Shown: piece by piece, positions 1-7,575 of the stretch
Numbering within the stretch: the stretch's first letter is position 1
Layout of the letters: every line of letters begins with the position of its first letter
Assembly (NCBI GenBank): GCA_963726775.1
Contig: CAVSDL010000009.1
Coordinates: forward strand, 434,001-498,000
Length of the DNA: 64,000 nt
Direction: 5' to 3'
DNA from: CAIWHR01 sp963726775
GTDB lineage: Bacteria; Pseudomonadota; Gammaproteobacteria; Burkholderiales; Casimicrobiaceae
Notes under the pieces: generated by a model
Database searches by the model: none
Told to the model about the DNA's origin: nothing
The model's input: only the letters and a program-made list of their open reading frames with translations
Program-made: the position numbers and the translations under genes

Positions 1-998
1 CCCTGCCGCTCGCGCACCTCGATGTCGCGCCGGACATCGTCGCGACGCTCGCCGCCGCCGGCGTCGTGACGTTCGGGCAGGCCTGCGCACTGCCGCGCGC
101 CGCGCTGGCGCGACGCACCGGAACTGCGTTCGTCGCGACACTCGACCGCGCGCGCGGTCTGATCGCCGACCCGCGAATGCCGTTTGTGCCGCCGCCGCGC
201 TACGCGGGAAGACTCGAATTGCCGGCGCCGGTCGCGAACATCGAGGCGCTCGCCTTCGCGGTGAATCGGCTGGTCCACGAATTGGCGGGATGGCTCACCG
301 GTCATGGGCAGGGCGTCATCGAAATGTCGTTAGTGCTCGCGCACGAGCGCTACATGGGAGTGAAGACCGGCGTGCCCGCCACGACGGTGCGCATCAAGCT
401 GGCCGCGCCGGCGCGCGAGCCTGCGCATCTCATCACGGTGCTGCGCGAACGGCTCGCGCGCGTCGCGCTTCCGGCGCCGGTCGAGGCGATCACGTTGGCA
501 AGTGAAATCACCGCCCCGCTCGCGGGCCGCAATCTCGGCCTGCTCCCCGGCGACGATGCTCCCGCGACCGTGCCGCTGCTCGATCTATTGCGCGCGCGCC
601 TGGGGGAGGACGCCGTCACGCTCGTCGCGCTGCGTGCCGAGCACCGGCCGGAGCGTGCATGGCACGAAAGCGAAAGCAGGGTCAGACTCGATTTTTCGCG
701 AAGCTTCGCGAAAGCAAACGACGGCGCGAGAAAAATCGAGTCTGATCCCATTTCCCCGCGCCCCGTGTGGCTGCTCGCGGAGCCGGAGCCGCTCGGGCAT
801 CTCATCGAAGCGCGGCCGTGGGTGCTGAAGGACGGGCCGGAGCGGATCGAATCGGGCTGGTGGGATGGCGCCGACGTGCGCCGCGATTACTTCGTCGCCG
901 AGAGCCCGCACGGTGAGACGGCGTGGATCTATCGCGACGGGCGCGACGGCTTTGGCCCGGGCGAAGGGGAATGGTTCCTGCACGGAATTTTTGCCTGA
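1..998 (+). CDS. imuB: ImuB, inactive Y-family polymerase of the SOS mutasome (5' end outside window)
   Basis: The reading frame is open from base 3 to the stop at 996-998, so 331 C-terminal residues are visible and the catalytic-like N-terminal half lies off the left edge. The first visible residues form a helix-hairpin-helix-like stretch, followed by a little-finger-like region and the family's C-terminal motif around LLAEPEPLG and RDYFVAESPHG. ImuB is a non-catalytic Y-family protein that links the beta clamp, ImuA and DnaE2 for error-prone translesion synthesis. A palindromic element (679-749) is translated in frame inside the variable loop just before PRPVWLLAEPEPL. The usual partner dnaE2 is 6.6 kb downstream instead of adjacent. 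A GTG at 66 is an internal codon, not the start. Confidence 0.88.
   Translation, partial: LPLAHLDVAPDIVATLAAAGVVTFGQACALPRAALARRTGTAFVATLDRARGLIADPRMPFVPPPRYAGRLELPAPVANIEALAFAVNRLVHELAGWLTGHGQGVIEMSLVLAHERYMGVKTGVPATTVRIKLAAPAREPAHLITVLRERLARVALPAPVEAITLASEITAPLAGRNLGLLPGDDAPATVPLLDLLRARLGEDAVTLVALRAEHRPERAWHESESRVRLDFSRSFAKANDGARKIESDPISPRPVWLLAEPEPLGHLIEARPWVLKDGPERIESGWWDGADVRRDYFVAESPHGETAWIYRDGRDGFGPGEGEWFLHGIFA
679..749. repeat. In-frame palindromic element 1 (inside imuB)
   Basis: The left arm GGGTCAGACTCGATTTTT (679-696) pairs with the right arm AAAAATCGAGTCTGATCCC (731-749); the inner 16 bp are perfect and only the base of the stem differs. A second perfect palindrome, TTCGCGAAGCTTCGCGAA (695-712), sits in the middle. 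The whole unit is open in the imuB frame and encodes roughly 24 residues (RVRLDF...KIESDP) in a variable loop. Confidence 0.9.
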
Positions 999-1248
999 GA
1001 CAAAACCCGCGAAATCACGGAACGCCAATGCACCCCTGCCTGCGATTCGCTTACGCCGATCGCCCTTCGGCGGAGACACCGCGAACAATCGCCCGATTTC
1101 TCGAAATTCTCCGACACAAACTCCGGCGCCTGCGGCCGCAAGTGAACACGATGTAGGCAACGGATTGACCCGCAAACTTGATCCGGCTCGGACTGTCGAC
1201 CGGCTTTACAGTCATATGGCAAGAACAACGAAAAACCGTTTTATGCAA

Positions 1249-1262
1249 TTGATTTAAATCAA
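1249..1262. promoter_or_regulatory. FNR/Anr-type operator upstream of the PEP-CTERM gene
   Basis: TTGATTTAAATCAA is a perfect 14-base palindrome and an exact match to the TTGAT-N4-ATCAA consensus of FNR/Anr oxygen-sensing regulators. It lies 78 bases before the start codon at 1341, in an AT-rich pocket within the 342-base gap 999-1340. A plausible -10 region (around TATGAC, 1291-1296) follows about 30-36 bases after its centre, roughly the class II activator geometry. Nothing else recognisable is seen in the gap. Confidence 0.65.
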
Positions 1263-1340
1263 TAATATTTTCAGGCATGACGTTTGCTTTTATGACATTG
1301 TGCTGAGGAGATAACGATTTCTCCGAAAGGAGCCCAAACC

Positions 1341-2018
1341 ATGACGCTACGCCATACGATGGAAAAAGCGCTGTTTGCCGGCCTCGCTGCCGTGCTGGTC
1401 GGTTTCGGCCCGCAGGCGGCGGCCAATATCAACTTCGGCCTTGAACGCGAGCCGGCGATCGACGTGCCGATTGGCGAAAGCGAAATCAATTGGGATGTCT
1501 CACCGTTTGCGCCCAACGGCTACGACGCGCCGCGCCAGGTCATCGACGCGTCGAGTGGCGGCAGCCAGGCCGACGTGGCCGATTCGGCGGGCACACACCA
1601 TGCCGCCTTCGTTGTCGATGTCGGTGTCGGTATCGGCCAGATCAATAGCCCGGTGTTTGGCGACGCTTCATGGCAAGCCTGGTACAACGGCAGCATCAAA
1701 GGCGGCAGTGGCGCCTTTGTAAACATGGCCAGCAGCTTCGACACCGTTGCCGCCCCGGTCCGAATCAAGCGGTTCACACTGACCGGAGGAAGCGGCAAGA
1801 AAAATCATGGCGGGAGCTCCGGCGATGGCGGGAGTTCCGGAGATGACGAAGATAGCAATGATGGCGGAAGTTCCGGAGATGGCGGGAGTTCCGATACTAG
1901 CGACGACGACGGCGGCGGCAGCGGCAAAGACGTGCCGGAGCCGGGTTCGCTGGCACTGTTCGCGCTCGCGCTTGCCGCAATGGGCGTCATGGTCCGCCGC
2001 AAGGCTGCGCGCCGCTGA
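1341..2018 (+). CDS. PEP-CTERM sorting domain protein, secreted
   Basis: This 225-residue protein has a signal peptide (hydrophobic residues 10-22, ending near PQAAA) and a C-terminal sorting signal VPEPGSLALFALALA followed by the basic tail RRKAARR: PEP motif, membrane span, arginines. Between them is a mature domain of about 125 residues that I do not recognise, then a low-complexity linker of repeated GGSSGD units with Asp runs (about 155-195). PEP-CTERM proteins are cut and sorted by exosortase, usually to a biofilm matrix. The start is supported by AAGGAG eight bases before the ATG. An FNR-type box upstream suggests oxygen control, and a hairpin terminator follows. No exosortase gene is in the window. 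Confidence 0.85.
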   Translation: MTLRHTMEKALFAGLAAVLVGFGPQAAANINFGLEREPAIDVPIGESEINWDVSPFAPNGYDAPRQVIDASSGGSQADVADSAGTHHAAFVVDVGVGIGQINSPVFGDASWQAWYNGSIKGGSGAFVNMASSFDTVAAPVRIKRFTLTGGSGKKNHGGSSGDGGSSGDDEDSNDGGSSGDGGSSDTSDDDGGGSGKDVPEPGSLALFALALAAMGVMVRRKAARR

Positions 2019-2036
2019 ATCGCAAATGCATGCGAA

Positions 2037-2066
2037 GGCCCCGTCAAACGGCGGGGTCTTTTTTTT
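2037..2066 (+). terminator. Rho-independent terminator after the PEP-CTERM gene
   Basis: GGCCCCG and CGGGGTC form a stem (one G-T pair) that is followed directly by eight T residues at 2059-2066, 18 bases after the stop codon at 2018. Confidence 0.85.
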
Positions 2067-2135
2067 CCCCAGCGGAAGAACCGAGGTCACATTAGGAACA
2101 GGCCCAGTCTCCGCAAGGACGGCCGGCGTTTTTCG

Positions 2136-2909
2136 TCAAATCCCAGCGAACCACTGGTACCCCTGGTCCTCCCAGTAGCCCCCCTTGCCGCCGGCGATCG
2201 TCTCGAAGCTCGCGACCAGCTCGATGCGCATAACGTACTTGGCGTGCTTGTAGCCTAGCTGGCGCTCGACGCGCAGCCGGAGCGGCGCGCCATTGGCAAC
2301 CGGCAGCGCCGCATCGTTCATCTCGTAGGCGAGGATCGTCTGCGGATGGAAAGCGTCCTCGAGGTCGATGCTCTCGTAGTAGAGTCCGGTTCCGTCGTCT
2401 TCCATCGGGTCGGCACAGTGGAATACGACGTAGCGCGCCTCCGGCTTCGGGCGCGCCGCCTCGAGCAGCGCTGAAAGCTTCGCACCCTTCCATTTCGCGA
2501 TCGCGCTCCAGCCTTCGACGCAGTCGTGCCGCGTGATCTGCGTGCGGCTCGGCAAAGCCCTGATGTCCGCGAGCGACAAAGCGCCCGGCATTCCGACGAG
2601 GCCGCCGACTTCGAGCCGGTAATCGGCGAATCGACCGGCGACCAGCGCACGATACGCATCGCTGTCTGGCTTGGCCGTCCCGTTGCTGCGGAATGTCGGC
2701 GAGCGGTCGGCGTCGCTGAACTCCTGAGCCATCGCCTTGCGCGACGTGAGCAGATGCGCGGCGGCCTCGCTCGCCTTTTCGCCCGCGCCGAGGACCTTGG
2801 GAAACCATTCGCTTTTCGACAATCGATCGCAACCCGCCAGCGCCACCGTGGCGACAGCCGCGAACGCGCGCGAAACGAAACGGCGTCGCGACGAAACGAA
2901 TCTATTCAT
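2136..2909 (-). CDS. Molybdopterin-dependent oxidoreductase, sulfite oxidase/MsrP-like lipoprotein
   Basis: The 257 residues fit the sulfite-oxidase-like molybdopterin fold. The Mo-ligating cysteine is Cys130 in TRHDCVEGWSAIAKW, and the family C-terminal half (HCADPMEDDGTGLYYESI, then RLRVERQLGYKHAKYV) follows. The N-terminus combines a twin-arginine-like SRRRFVSRAF with a lipobox LAGC (Cys27), so it looks like a Tat-exported, membrane-anchored lipoprotein. It overlaps the upstream cytochrome b gene by 8 bases, so the two are probably one membrane-bound enzyme with electrons passing to or from the b-type subunit. The substrate is not evident; a sulfoxide or sulfite role is only family-level inference. 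Confidence 0.8.
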   Translation of the reverse strand: MNRFVSSRRRFVSRAFAAVATVALAGCDRLSKSEWFPKVLGAGEKASEAAAHLLTSRKAMAQEFSDADRSPTFRSNGTAKPDSDAYRALVAGRFADYRLEVGGLVGMPGALSLADIRALPSRTQITRHDCVEGWSAIAKWKGAKLSALLEAARPKPEARYVVFHCADPMEDDGTGLYYESIDLEDAFHPQTILAYEMNDAALPVANGAPLRLRVERQLGYKHAKYVMRIELVASFETIAGGKGGYWEDQGYQWFAGI

Positions 2910-3738
2910 GGGACGCCTCCGCGTTCACCCGGTAGCGTCCCGTGATCATCGAGCGCAGATGGTTCCAGAGTCCGGAGACGACGACTTCGAACACGTGCAC
3001 AAGCACGAAACCCACCAGCAGCCACGCGCCGACGAAATGAAGCGTCCGTGCCGACTGTCGTCCGCCGAAGACGTCCACCCAGCCGGGCCATACCGCGTCC
3101 GCCCACGGCGACATCGCGAGGCCCATCAGGATGACGAGCGGCAGCAGCACGAAGATGACCGCGAGGTAGGCGAGTTTCTGCAGCACGTTGTAGCGCTTTG
3201 CCGCCTCGCCGGTCGGATGGCGGAATCGCAGATGGTCGCGGATCGATTGGCCGATCGATCGCCAGTCGTTACGGTCCGGCGCGAGGTCGCGGTAGAGGTG
3301 GCGACTCGCGACGGAATAGAAGACATAAGCGATACCGTTCAGCACGAACAGCCACGCGAAAAAGAAATGCCACAGGCGCGCCATCGACAGCCACTGATTG
3401 TCCGGAATCGTCGCCCACCACGGGAAGCCACGCTGCGCAGCGTCGCCATCGCGGTTCCGGGAAGCGCCCAGAACTCCAGTGGTGTCGAACGCGTGGCCGA
3501 AGACGCGGGTGACGCCCTTGAGTTCTCCCCGCGTGCCCAGCACTCCGCGGATCTCGAGGATCGGCGGCGCGCCGGTGTACGACGACTTGCCCCAGTACAG
3601 CGCCGAATGCGCGTTGAAGATCCCGAGGCCGCTCATCAGCAATATCGTCAGCGCTGCGACATTGACCCAGTGCATCACGCGCACCGGGAGTGCGTGGCGG
3701 GAATACAGGTAACCTTTGGTGCCGTCGGCGGACGACAT
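2902..3738 (-). CDS. Cytochrome b561/thiosulfate-reductase-type cytochrome b subunit
   Basis: This 278-residue integral membrane protein has about four hydrophobic helices (near VMHWVNVAALTILLMSG, WHFFFAWLFVLNGIAYVFY, LAYLAVIFVLLPLVILMG and FVGAWLLVGFVLVHVFEV) with histidines placed for two b hemes. It resembles the diheme subunits that pair with periplasmic molybdoenzymes, and its gene overlaps the molybdopterin lipoprotein downstream by 8 bases. The start at 3738 is preferred because GGGAG lies ten bases upstream; an in-frame ATG at 3762 has no ribosome site. Confidence 0.8.
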   Translation of the reverse strand: MSSADGTKGYLYSRHALPVRVMHWVNVAALTILLMSGLGIFNAHSALYWGKSSYTGAPPILEIRGVLGTRGELKGVTRVFGHAFDTTGVLGASRNRDGDAAQRGFPWWATIPDNQWLSMARLWHFFFAWLFVLNGIAYVFYSVASRHLYRDLAPDRNDWRSIGQSIRDHLRFRHPTGEAAKRYNVLQKLAYLAVIFVLLPLVILMGLAMSPWADAVWPGWVDVFGGRQSARTLHFVGAWLLVGFVLVHVFEVVVSGLWNHLRSMITGRYRVNAEASHE

Positions 3739-3973
3739 GGCAGGACTCCCATTGGACGGCACCCATTGGTCGCCGCGGCAATCACGTCCTTACGGCAACG
3801 GGGTGCCTACCGTCTGATTCATCGATCGGCGTCGGCTTGCCCGTTGAAAGCGTAACAGGTATCGAAGCGCATGCGGCTGCGTCGGGCCGCCAGGATCCAG
3901 CCGTCGATTCGGTGGCGACGAGCACCAACCGGCGCGCGGCGCACCGCCCCGAGCATGTCACAGCGCCACCTGA

Positions 3974-5470
3974 TCAACGCGTGAACTCGAACGCGGCGGT
4001 CAGGTCGCCCGCGTCCGGCCGGACGCCGGGCAGCGGCTCGAGTCCGAACCGCAAGGTGATGAACTTGATAATCGACGTCGTATCGTAGACCGTGTGGTCG
4101 ACATGGCCGCGCCTGGCGAACGGCGAGATGATGATGGCGGGAATGCGCGTGCCGGGTCCCCAGCGATCGCCCTTCGGCGGCGGCACGTGGTCCCAGAAGC
4201 CGCCATTTTCGTCAAACGTGAAAATGATCGCCGTGCTCGCCCACAGCGGGCTCGCCCTGATCTTTGCGATCAGATCGGCGATATGGATGTCCCCGGTAAG
4301 TATGTCGGTGTTGCCCGGATGCTCGTTGAACGTTCCCTGCGGCTTGTAGAACACGACCTGCGGGAGTTCGCCCTTGTCGATGCCAGCGACGAGGTCGCTG
4401 TAGTCCTTCAGATGCCGCTCGCGGTCCGGCGTGCCCGGCGCAAACCGCGCGAAATAGTTGAACGGCTGGTGATGCGTGACGAAATAGGGCGCACCCGGTT
4501 CGTTGTTGGCGATGACCATGCGCTTGGCCGCCGGATCCTGCATCCCGTCCTTGACGGCCGCGTTCCAGGCGCCGCCGTACCAGGCCCACGAAACGCCCTT
4601 CGCCGACAAGGTGTCGCCGACCGTCTTCGCCGTCTGCGGCGGCAGGAAATGCTTTGCGGGATCCACGGCGCGCGCATCGCCTGACTTGGCCGGCGGCACG
4701 CGGCTCGGCTGCCATGGCGGCTGATTGGTGGTCAGCGCGTAACCGTCGGGCGTGAACTCGCCCGGCACGAACGCCGCAGGGCCGGTCAGCGCCGATGCCG
4801 GCGACTCGGGCACGCGCTTCAGCCAGCCGCGCTCGTCGAGTTGAGCGCGCAGGTTGGACGGGGCGTGCGGATCGACGGGAGTGCAGGCGCAGACGAGCCA
4901 GAAGTGATTGAGGAAGGAATCGCCGAACGCCGCCATGAAAAAATTGTCGGCCAGCGTGTACTCCTGCGCCCATTTCCACATCGGCAGCGTCGAGCCGTCG
5001 TAGTAACTCATGGCCAGCGCGCCCGCGTCGGCCACCTCGGCGAAGCGGTCGTTGCGGCCGCCGTTGATCTGCTCCTGCTGCTGATAGAACTTGTGGATCG
5101 TGTCGCGAGTCCGTGCCGACAGCGGCATGTTGACCGGCGGCGCGTCGATGCGGAACGGTTGGTTCGGAAGGTCCTTCGGGAACGCCGGATCCGGTTCCTT
5201 GCCCTTCCACACCGGCGGCAGATGCGGCAGCGGCCTGCCGTCGCGATCGACCTGCGTGTACTGCGCGGGCGTGGCGTTGGCAATTCCGTTGGCGCCGGGG
5301 AAGAGTCCGTAAAGATGATCGAAGCTGCGGTTTTCGGCATAGATCACGATGATGTGCTGGATCCGCTCGAGCCCCGCCGGAGGCGCGGCCGGCGGCATCG
5401 CGCATCCGCCGGAGACGATCGCGATCGCCAGACCGGCAAGCAGGCGCGGGAACATCCGTCGTTCGTTCAT
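3974..5470 (-). CDS. Phosphoesterase-family lipoprotein (phospholipase C/acid phosphatase superfamily)
   Basis: The product is 498 residues from the ATG at 5470, which has AGAGGGG six bases upstream; an ATG at 5488 would add six residues with no such site. It starts with a signal peptide and lipobox (SGGC). IQHIIVIYAENRSFDHLYG carries the Asn and acidic metal ligands of the PF04185 phosphoesterase family, and FTFDENGGFWDHVPPP near the C-terminus is the second metal-binding segment. Relatives hydrolyse phospholipids or phosphomonoesters in the periplasm or outside the cell; which one applies here cannot be told. It stands alone, with 235 bases to the next gene. Confidence 0.82.
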   Translation of the reverse strand: MNERRMFPRLLAGLAIAIVSGGCAMPPAAPPAGLERIQHIIVIYAENRSFDHLYGLFPGANGIANATPAQYTQVDRDGRPLPHLPPVWKGKEPDPAFPKDLPNQPFRIDAPPVNMPLSARTRDTIHKFYQQQEQINGGRNDRFAEVADAGALAMSYYDGSTLPMWKWAQEYTLADNFFMAAFGDSFLNHFWLVCACTPVDPHAPSNLRAQLDERGWLKRVPESPASALTGPAAFVPGEFTPDGYALTTNQPPWQPSRVPPAKSGDARAVDPAKHFLPPQTAKTVGDTLSAKGVSWAWYGGAWNAAVKDGMQDPAAKRMVIANNEPGAPYFVTHHQPFNYFARFAPGTPDRERHLKDYSDLVAGIDKGELPQVVFYKPQGTFNEHPGNTDILTGDIHIADLIAKIRASPLWASTAIIFTFDENGGFWDHVPPPKGDRWGPGTRIPAIIISPFARRGHVDHTVYDTTSIIKFITLRFGLEPLPGVRPDAGDLTAAFEFTR

Positions 5471-5513
5471 GAGTCCCCTCTTGACCATTGCCGCCGGATT
5501 GGCGCGGCCGCCA

Positions 5514-5590
5514 TCACTCTACCTTGTTGCCGTCGGGGTCCATAAATCCGCCGAACCGAGGATCTTCGCCGTCGCCAATGGCCAGCGTCT
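5514..5590 (-). pseudogene. 3' remnant of a VOC/glyoxalase-family gene
   Basis: On the minus strand the last 20 or so codons before a TGA at 5516-5514 read GEDPRFGGFMDPDGNKVE. This closely resembles the C-terminal strand of vicinal-oxygen-chelate (glyoxalase) proteins, where a Phe-Asp-Pro-Asp-Gly-Asn segment supplies the last metal ligand (Glu). No upstream VOC sequence remains: the frame runs directly into the 3' end of the carboxypeptidase gene. I read it as a relic; chance similarity is possible because the match is short. Confidence 0.4.
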
Positions 5591-7275
5591 CAACCGAGCA
5601 CGACGCTCGCGCGCACCGTGCCGGCTCGATCGTGCCGTGCGACGAGATCGACGCGGTCGCCCGTTGTTCCGCGGACGATCCACTCGATTTTGGCACGATC
5701 GTCGGTGACGTTGTAATCCGGCCAGAACGACACCCCGGTATGCTTGTACACCTTGCCTTCGAGCTGCGGGAGCTCCTCGCGGCGCTTGCCCTGCAGCAGT
5801 TCGGCGCCCGCGGGCAGCGCGATCTCGGCGATGACGCCGCGTGCGATCTTGCGTTCGAGCGCGCGCTTCGATACGTAGCTCGGCAGCCACCCCGTATTCT
5901 GGACGACGAGCCGGACGCGCCAATGGTTGTCGCCGAGCGCGTCGGCTTCGGCGGCGACCAGTTCCATCTTCGGGGACGTGAGTGCCTGCCACAGCAGCCA
6001 TTTCGGAAAGCGCTGAAGTTCGCGCTCGAGGAACTGCGGCGGCGGGTTCGAGAACGCGTGGAAGCGATTCCAGCCTCCGATCTCGACCTTGCCGAGCTGG
6101 GGATGGTCGAACGGTGTCCATGCGATGTGCGCGGTGCCGGAGAGCTTGTCGCGGTTCCACGCGTAGAGCTTGAGGTCATCCTCCACCGGGTGGTCGCGGA
6201 ACCAGTCGATGTACGGGTATTTCTCGATGCCGGCCTCGCGCATCGGGCTCCAGATCTCGACCACCCACGTGTACATCCCCAGGTGCTCGTAGAGCCAGTC
6301 GAACGTTCCCGCAATCACCGACTTGGGGTGATAACGAAACTCGTGATAGACGGATATCGCCGGATAGCCTGTCAGCTCCTGGCCTTTTTCGCCGGCCATC
6401 TTGTAGAACCACAGGTCCTCGGCGTGCATTTCCTCGTCCGGCTGATGCTCGAACGGGCGCAGCAGCACGCCGCTCCACGTGTGGAAGGTCGTGCCGCCGG
6501 TGATGTTGGTGTGGCCGGTGACGAACGCGACGACCGCGCGCACCTCCGGTTCCGACGCGGGAAACGGCCCCGCGCCGAGCTGCTCGAATTCCTGCCGCCA
6601 GCTCGCCGGAAAGTTGCGATTGAGGTCGAGGCCCTGTTTGGGGCGCTTGAGGCGCAGCGTATAGCCGTCCCAGTCCTCGACCGTGCCCTCGGGAAGGATG
6701 CGGTAATACGTTCCACCGGTCTCGACCGGGTCGCGGCGGACCATCAGGCCCGGCTGCGCCGGATGGTCCTTCCACAGGCCGTTCGCGTCCGGAATCCGCA
6801 TCTGCAGAATGCGGCCGTCGCCGTCGACGTCCTCGACGGTCAGCCCCTCGATTTCATCCTCGTCGTAGGGATACGGGCGCGTGCTGGAGCGGATCCATTT
6901 CGGCTTGTCGGCCAGCGCCCATTCGGCGCCGTCCGGGTTGATCCGCGGGCAGACGTAGAACGCGCGGGTGTCCAGCGCGCGCGTCACGTCCGGGTCCTTC
7001 CCGTACTGCGTTACCAACGTATGCAGGAAGTACAGGTTGGCAGCCGATGCGGCGACTTCGGTCGCGTGGATGTTGCCGTCGACCCAGAATGCGGGCTTTT
7101 CCGCGGCGGGACCGGTCGCCGTGCTGGTGACGGTCAGCACCCAGATGTCGCGTCCTTCGTAGCTCTTGCCGATCGATTCGATCGACACGAGATCGGGACG
7201 CTCGGCGACAAAGGCGTGGAGGATGGCGGTGAGGTCGGCGTAACGGAAAAAGCGGTCGAAGACGATGGCGGGCAT
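5590..7275 (-). CDS. M14-family zinc carboxypeptidase
   Basis: The 561-residue product shows the M14 zinc signature HATE (HxxE) in DGNIHATEVAAS near residue 75, the substrate Arg/Asn region PRINPDGAEW and GLDLNRNFP, a later His in TTFHTWSGV, and a catalytic-type Glu in WVVEIWSP. A beta-rich C-terminal extension of about 150 residues follows. There is no clear signal peptide, so it may act in the cytoplasm. The true start is the ATG at 7275; the frame stays open upstream only because it runs antisense to dnaE2. Its promoter region is shared with divergent dnaE2. Confidence 0.85.
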   Translation of the reverse strand: MPAIVFDRFFRYADLTAILHAFVAERPDLVSIESIGKSYEGRDIWVLTVTSTATGPAAEKPAFWVDGNIHATEVAASAANLYFLHTLVTQYGKDPDVTRALDTRAFYVCPRINPDGAEWALADKPKWIRSSTRPYPYDEDEIEGLTVEDVDGDGRILQMRIPDANGLWKDHPAQPGLMVRRDPVETGGTYYRILPEGTVEDWDGYTLRLKRPKQGLDLNRNFPASWRQEFEQLGAGPFPASEPEVRAVVAFVTGHTNITGGTTFHTWSGVLLRPFEHQPDEEMHAEDLWFYKMAGEKGQELTGYPAISVYHEFRYHPKSVIAGTFDWLYEHLGMYTWVVEIWSPMREAGIEKYPYIDWFRDHPVEDDLKLYAWNRDKLSGTAHIAWTPFDHPQLGKVEIGGWNRFHAFSNPPPQFLERELQRFPKWLLWQALTSPKMELVAAEADALGDNHWRVRLVVQNTGWLPSYVSKRALERKIARGVIAEIALPAGAELLQGKRREELPQLEGKVYKHTGVSFWPDYNVTDDRAKIEWIVRGTTGDRVDLVARHDRAGTVRASVVLG

Positions 7276-7535
7276 TGCGGGGGCTTTCCGGTTCCGTGTT
7301 GGAGGCGGATCCGCAGCGGGGGGGCGCCGGACCACAGGCCGGCATCTTACCGCGCCGGTTTGCTGCGGTTGAAGGCACGGCCGATGCCTCCCGGCTTCGG
7401 CGGCGATTTGCCGGCCCGGCCATCGATCGGGAACCTTCGTCACACGCCAGCGGGCGATGACCTGGGTCAGCCGTCGACCTGGGATACCGGGAACTCGGTC
7501 ACGGTAGCGGCGACCCCTACGCAGCAACCGCCAAT

Positions 7536-7555
7536 TACCGTATATTTGTACGGTA
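7536..7555. promoter_or_regulatory. LexA-like operator upstream of dnaE2
   Basis: TACCGTA-TATTTG-TACGGTA is a perfect 7-bp inverted repeat around a 6-base spacer. It has the size and layout of the CTGT-N8-ACAG SOS box, with the second base of each half-site changed (CCGT...ACGG). It lies 20 bases before the dnaE2 ATG, where LexA would block the promoter. dnaE2 is a standard SOS gene. The rest of the 300-base gap 7276-7535 shows no other recognisable feature. Confidence 0.55.
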
Positions 7556-7575
7556 TACCTCCGCCGCGCCCCTCC

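Noticed and set aside
5488..7575. DnaE2 extended at the N-terminus to an 1829-residue fusion
   Set aside because: The upstream part is antisense to the M14 carboxypeptidase gene and has no homology; the PHP domain and the ATG at 7576, just after the LexA-like box, mark the true start.
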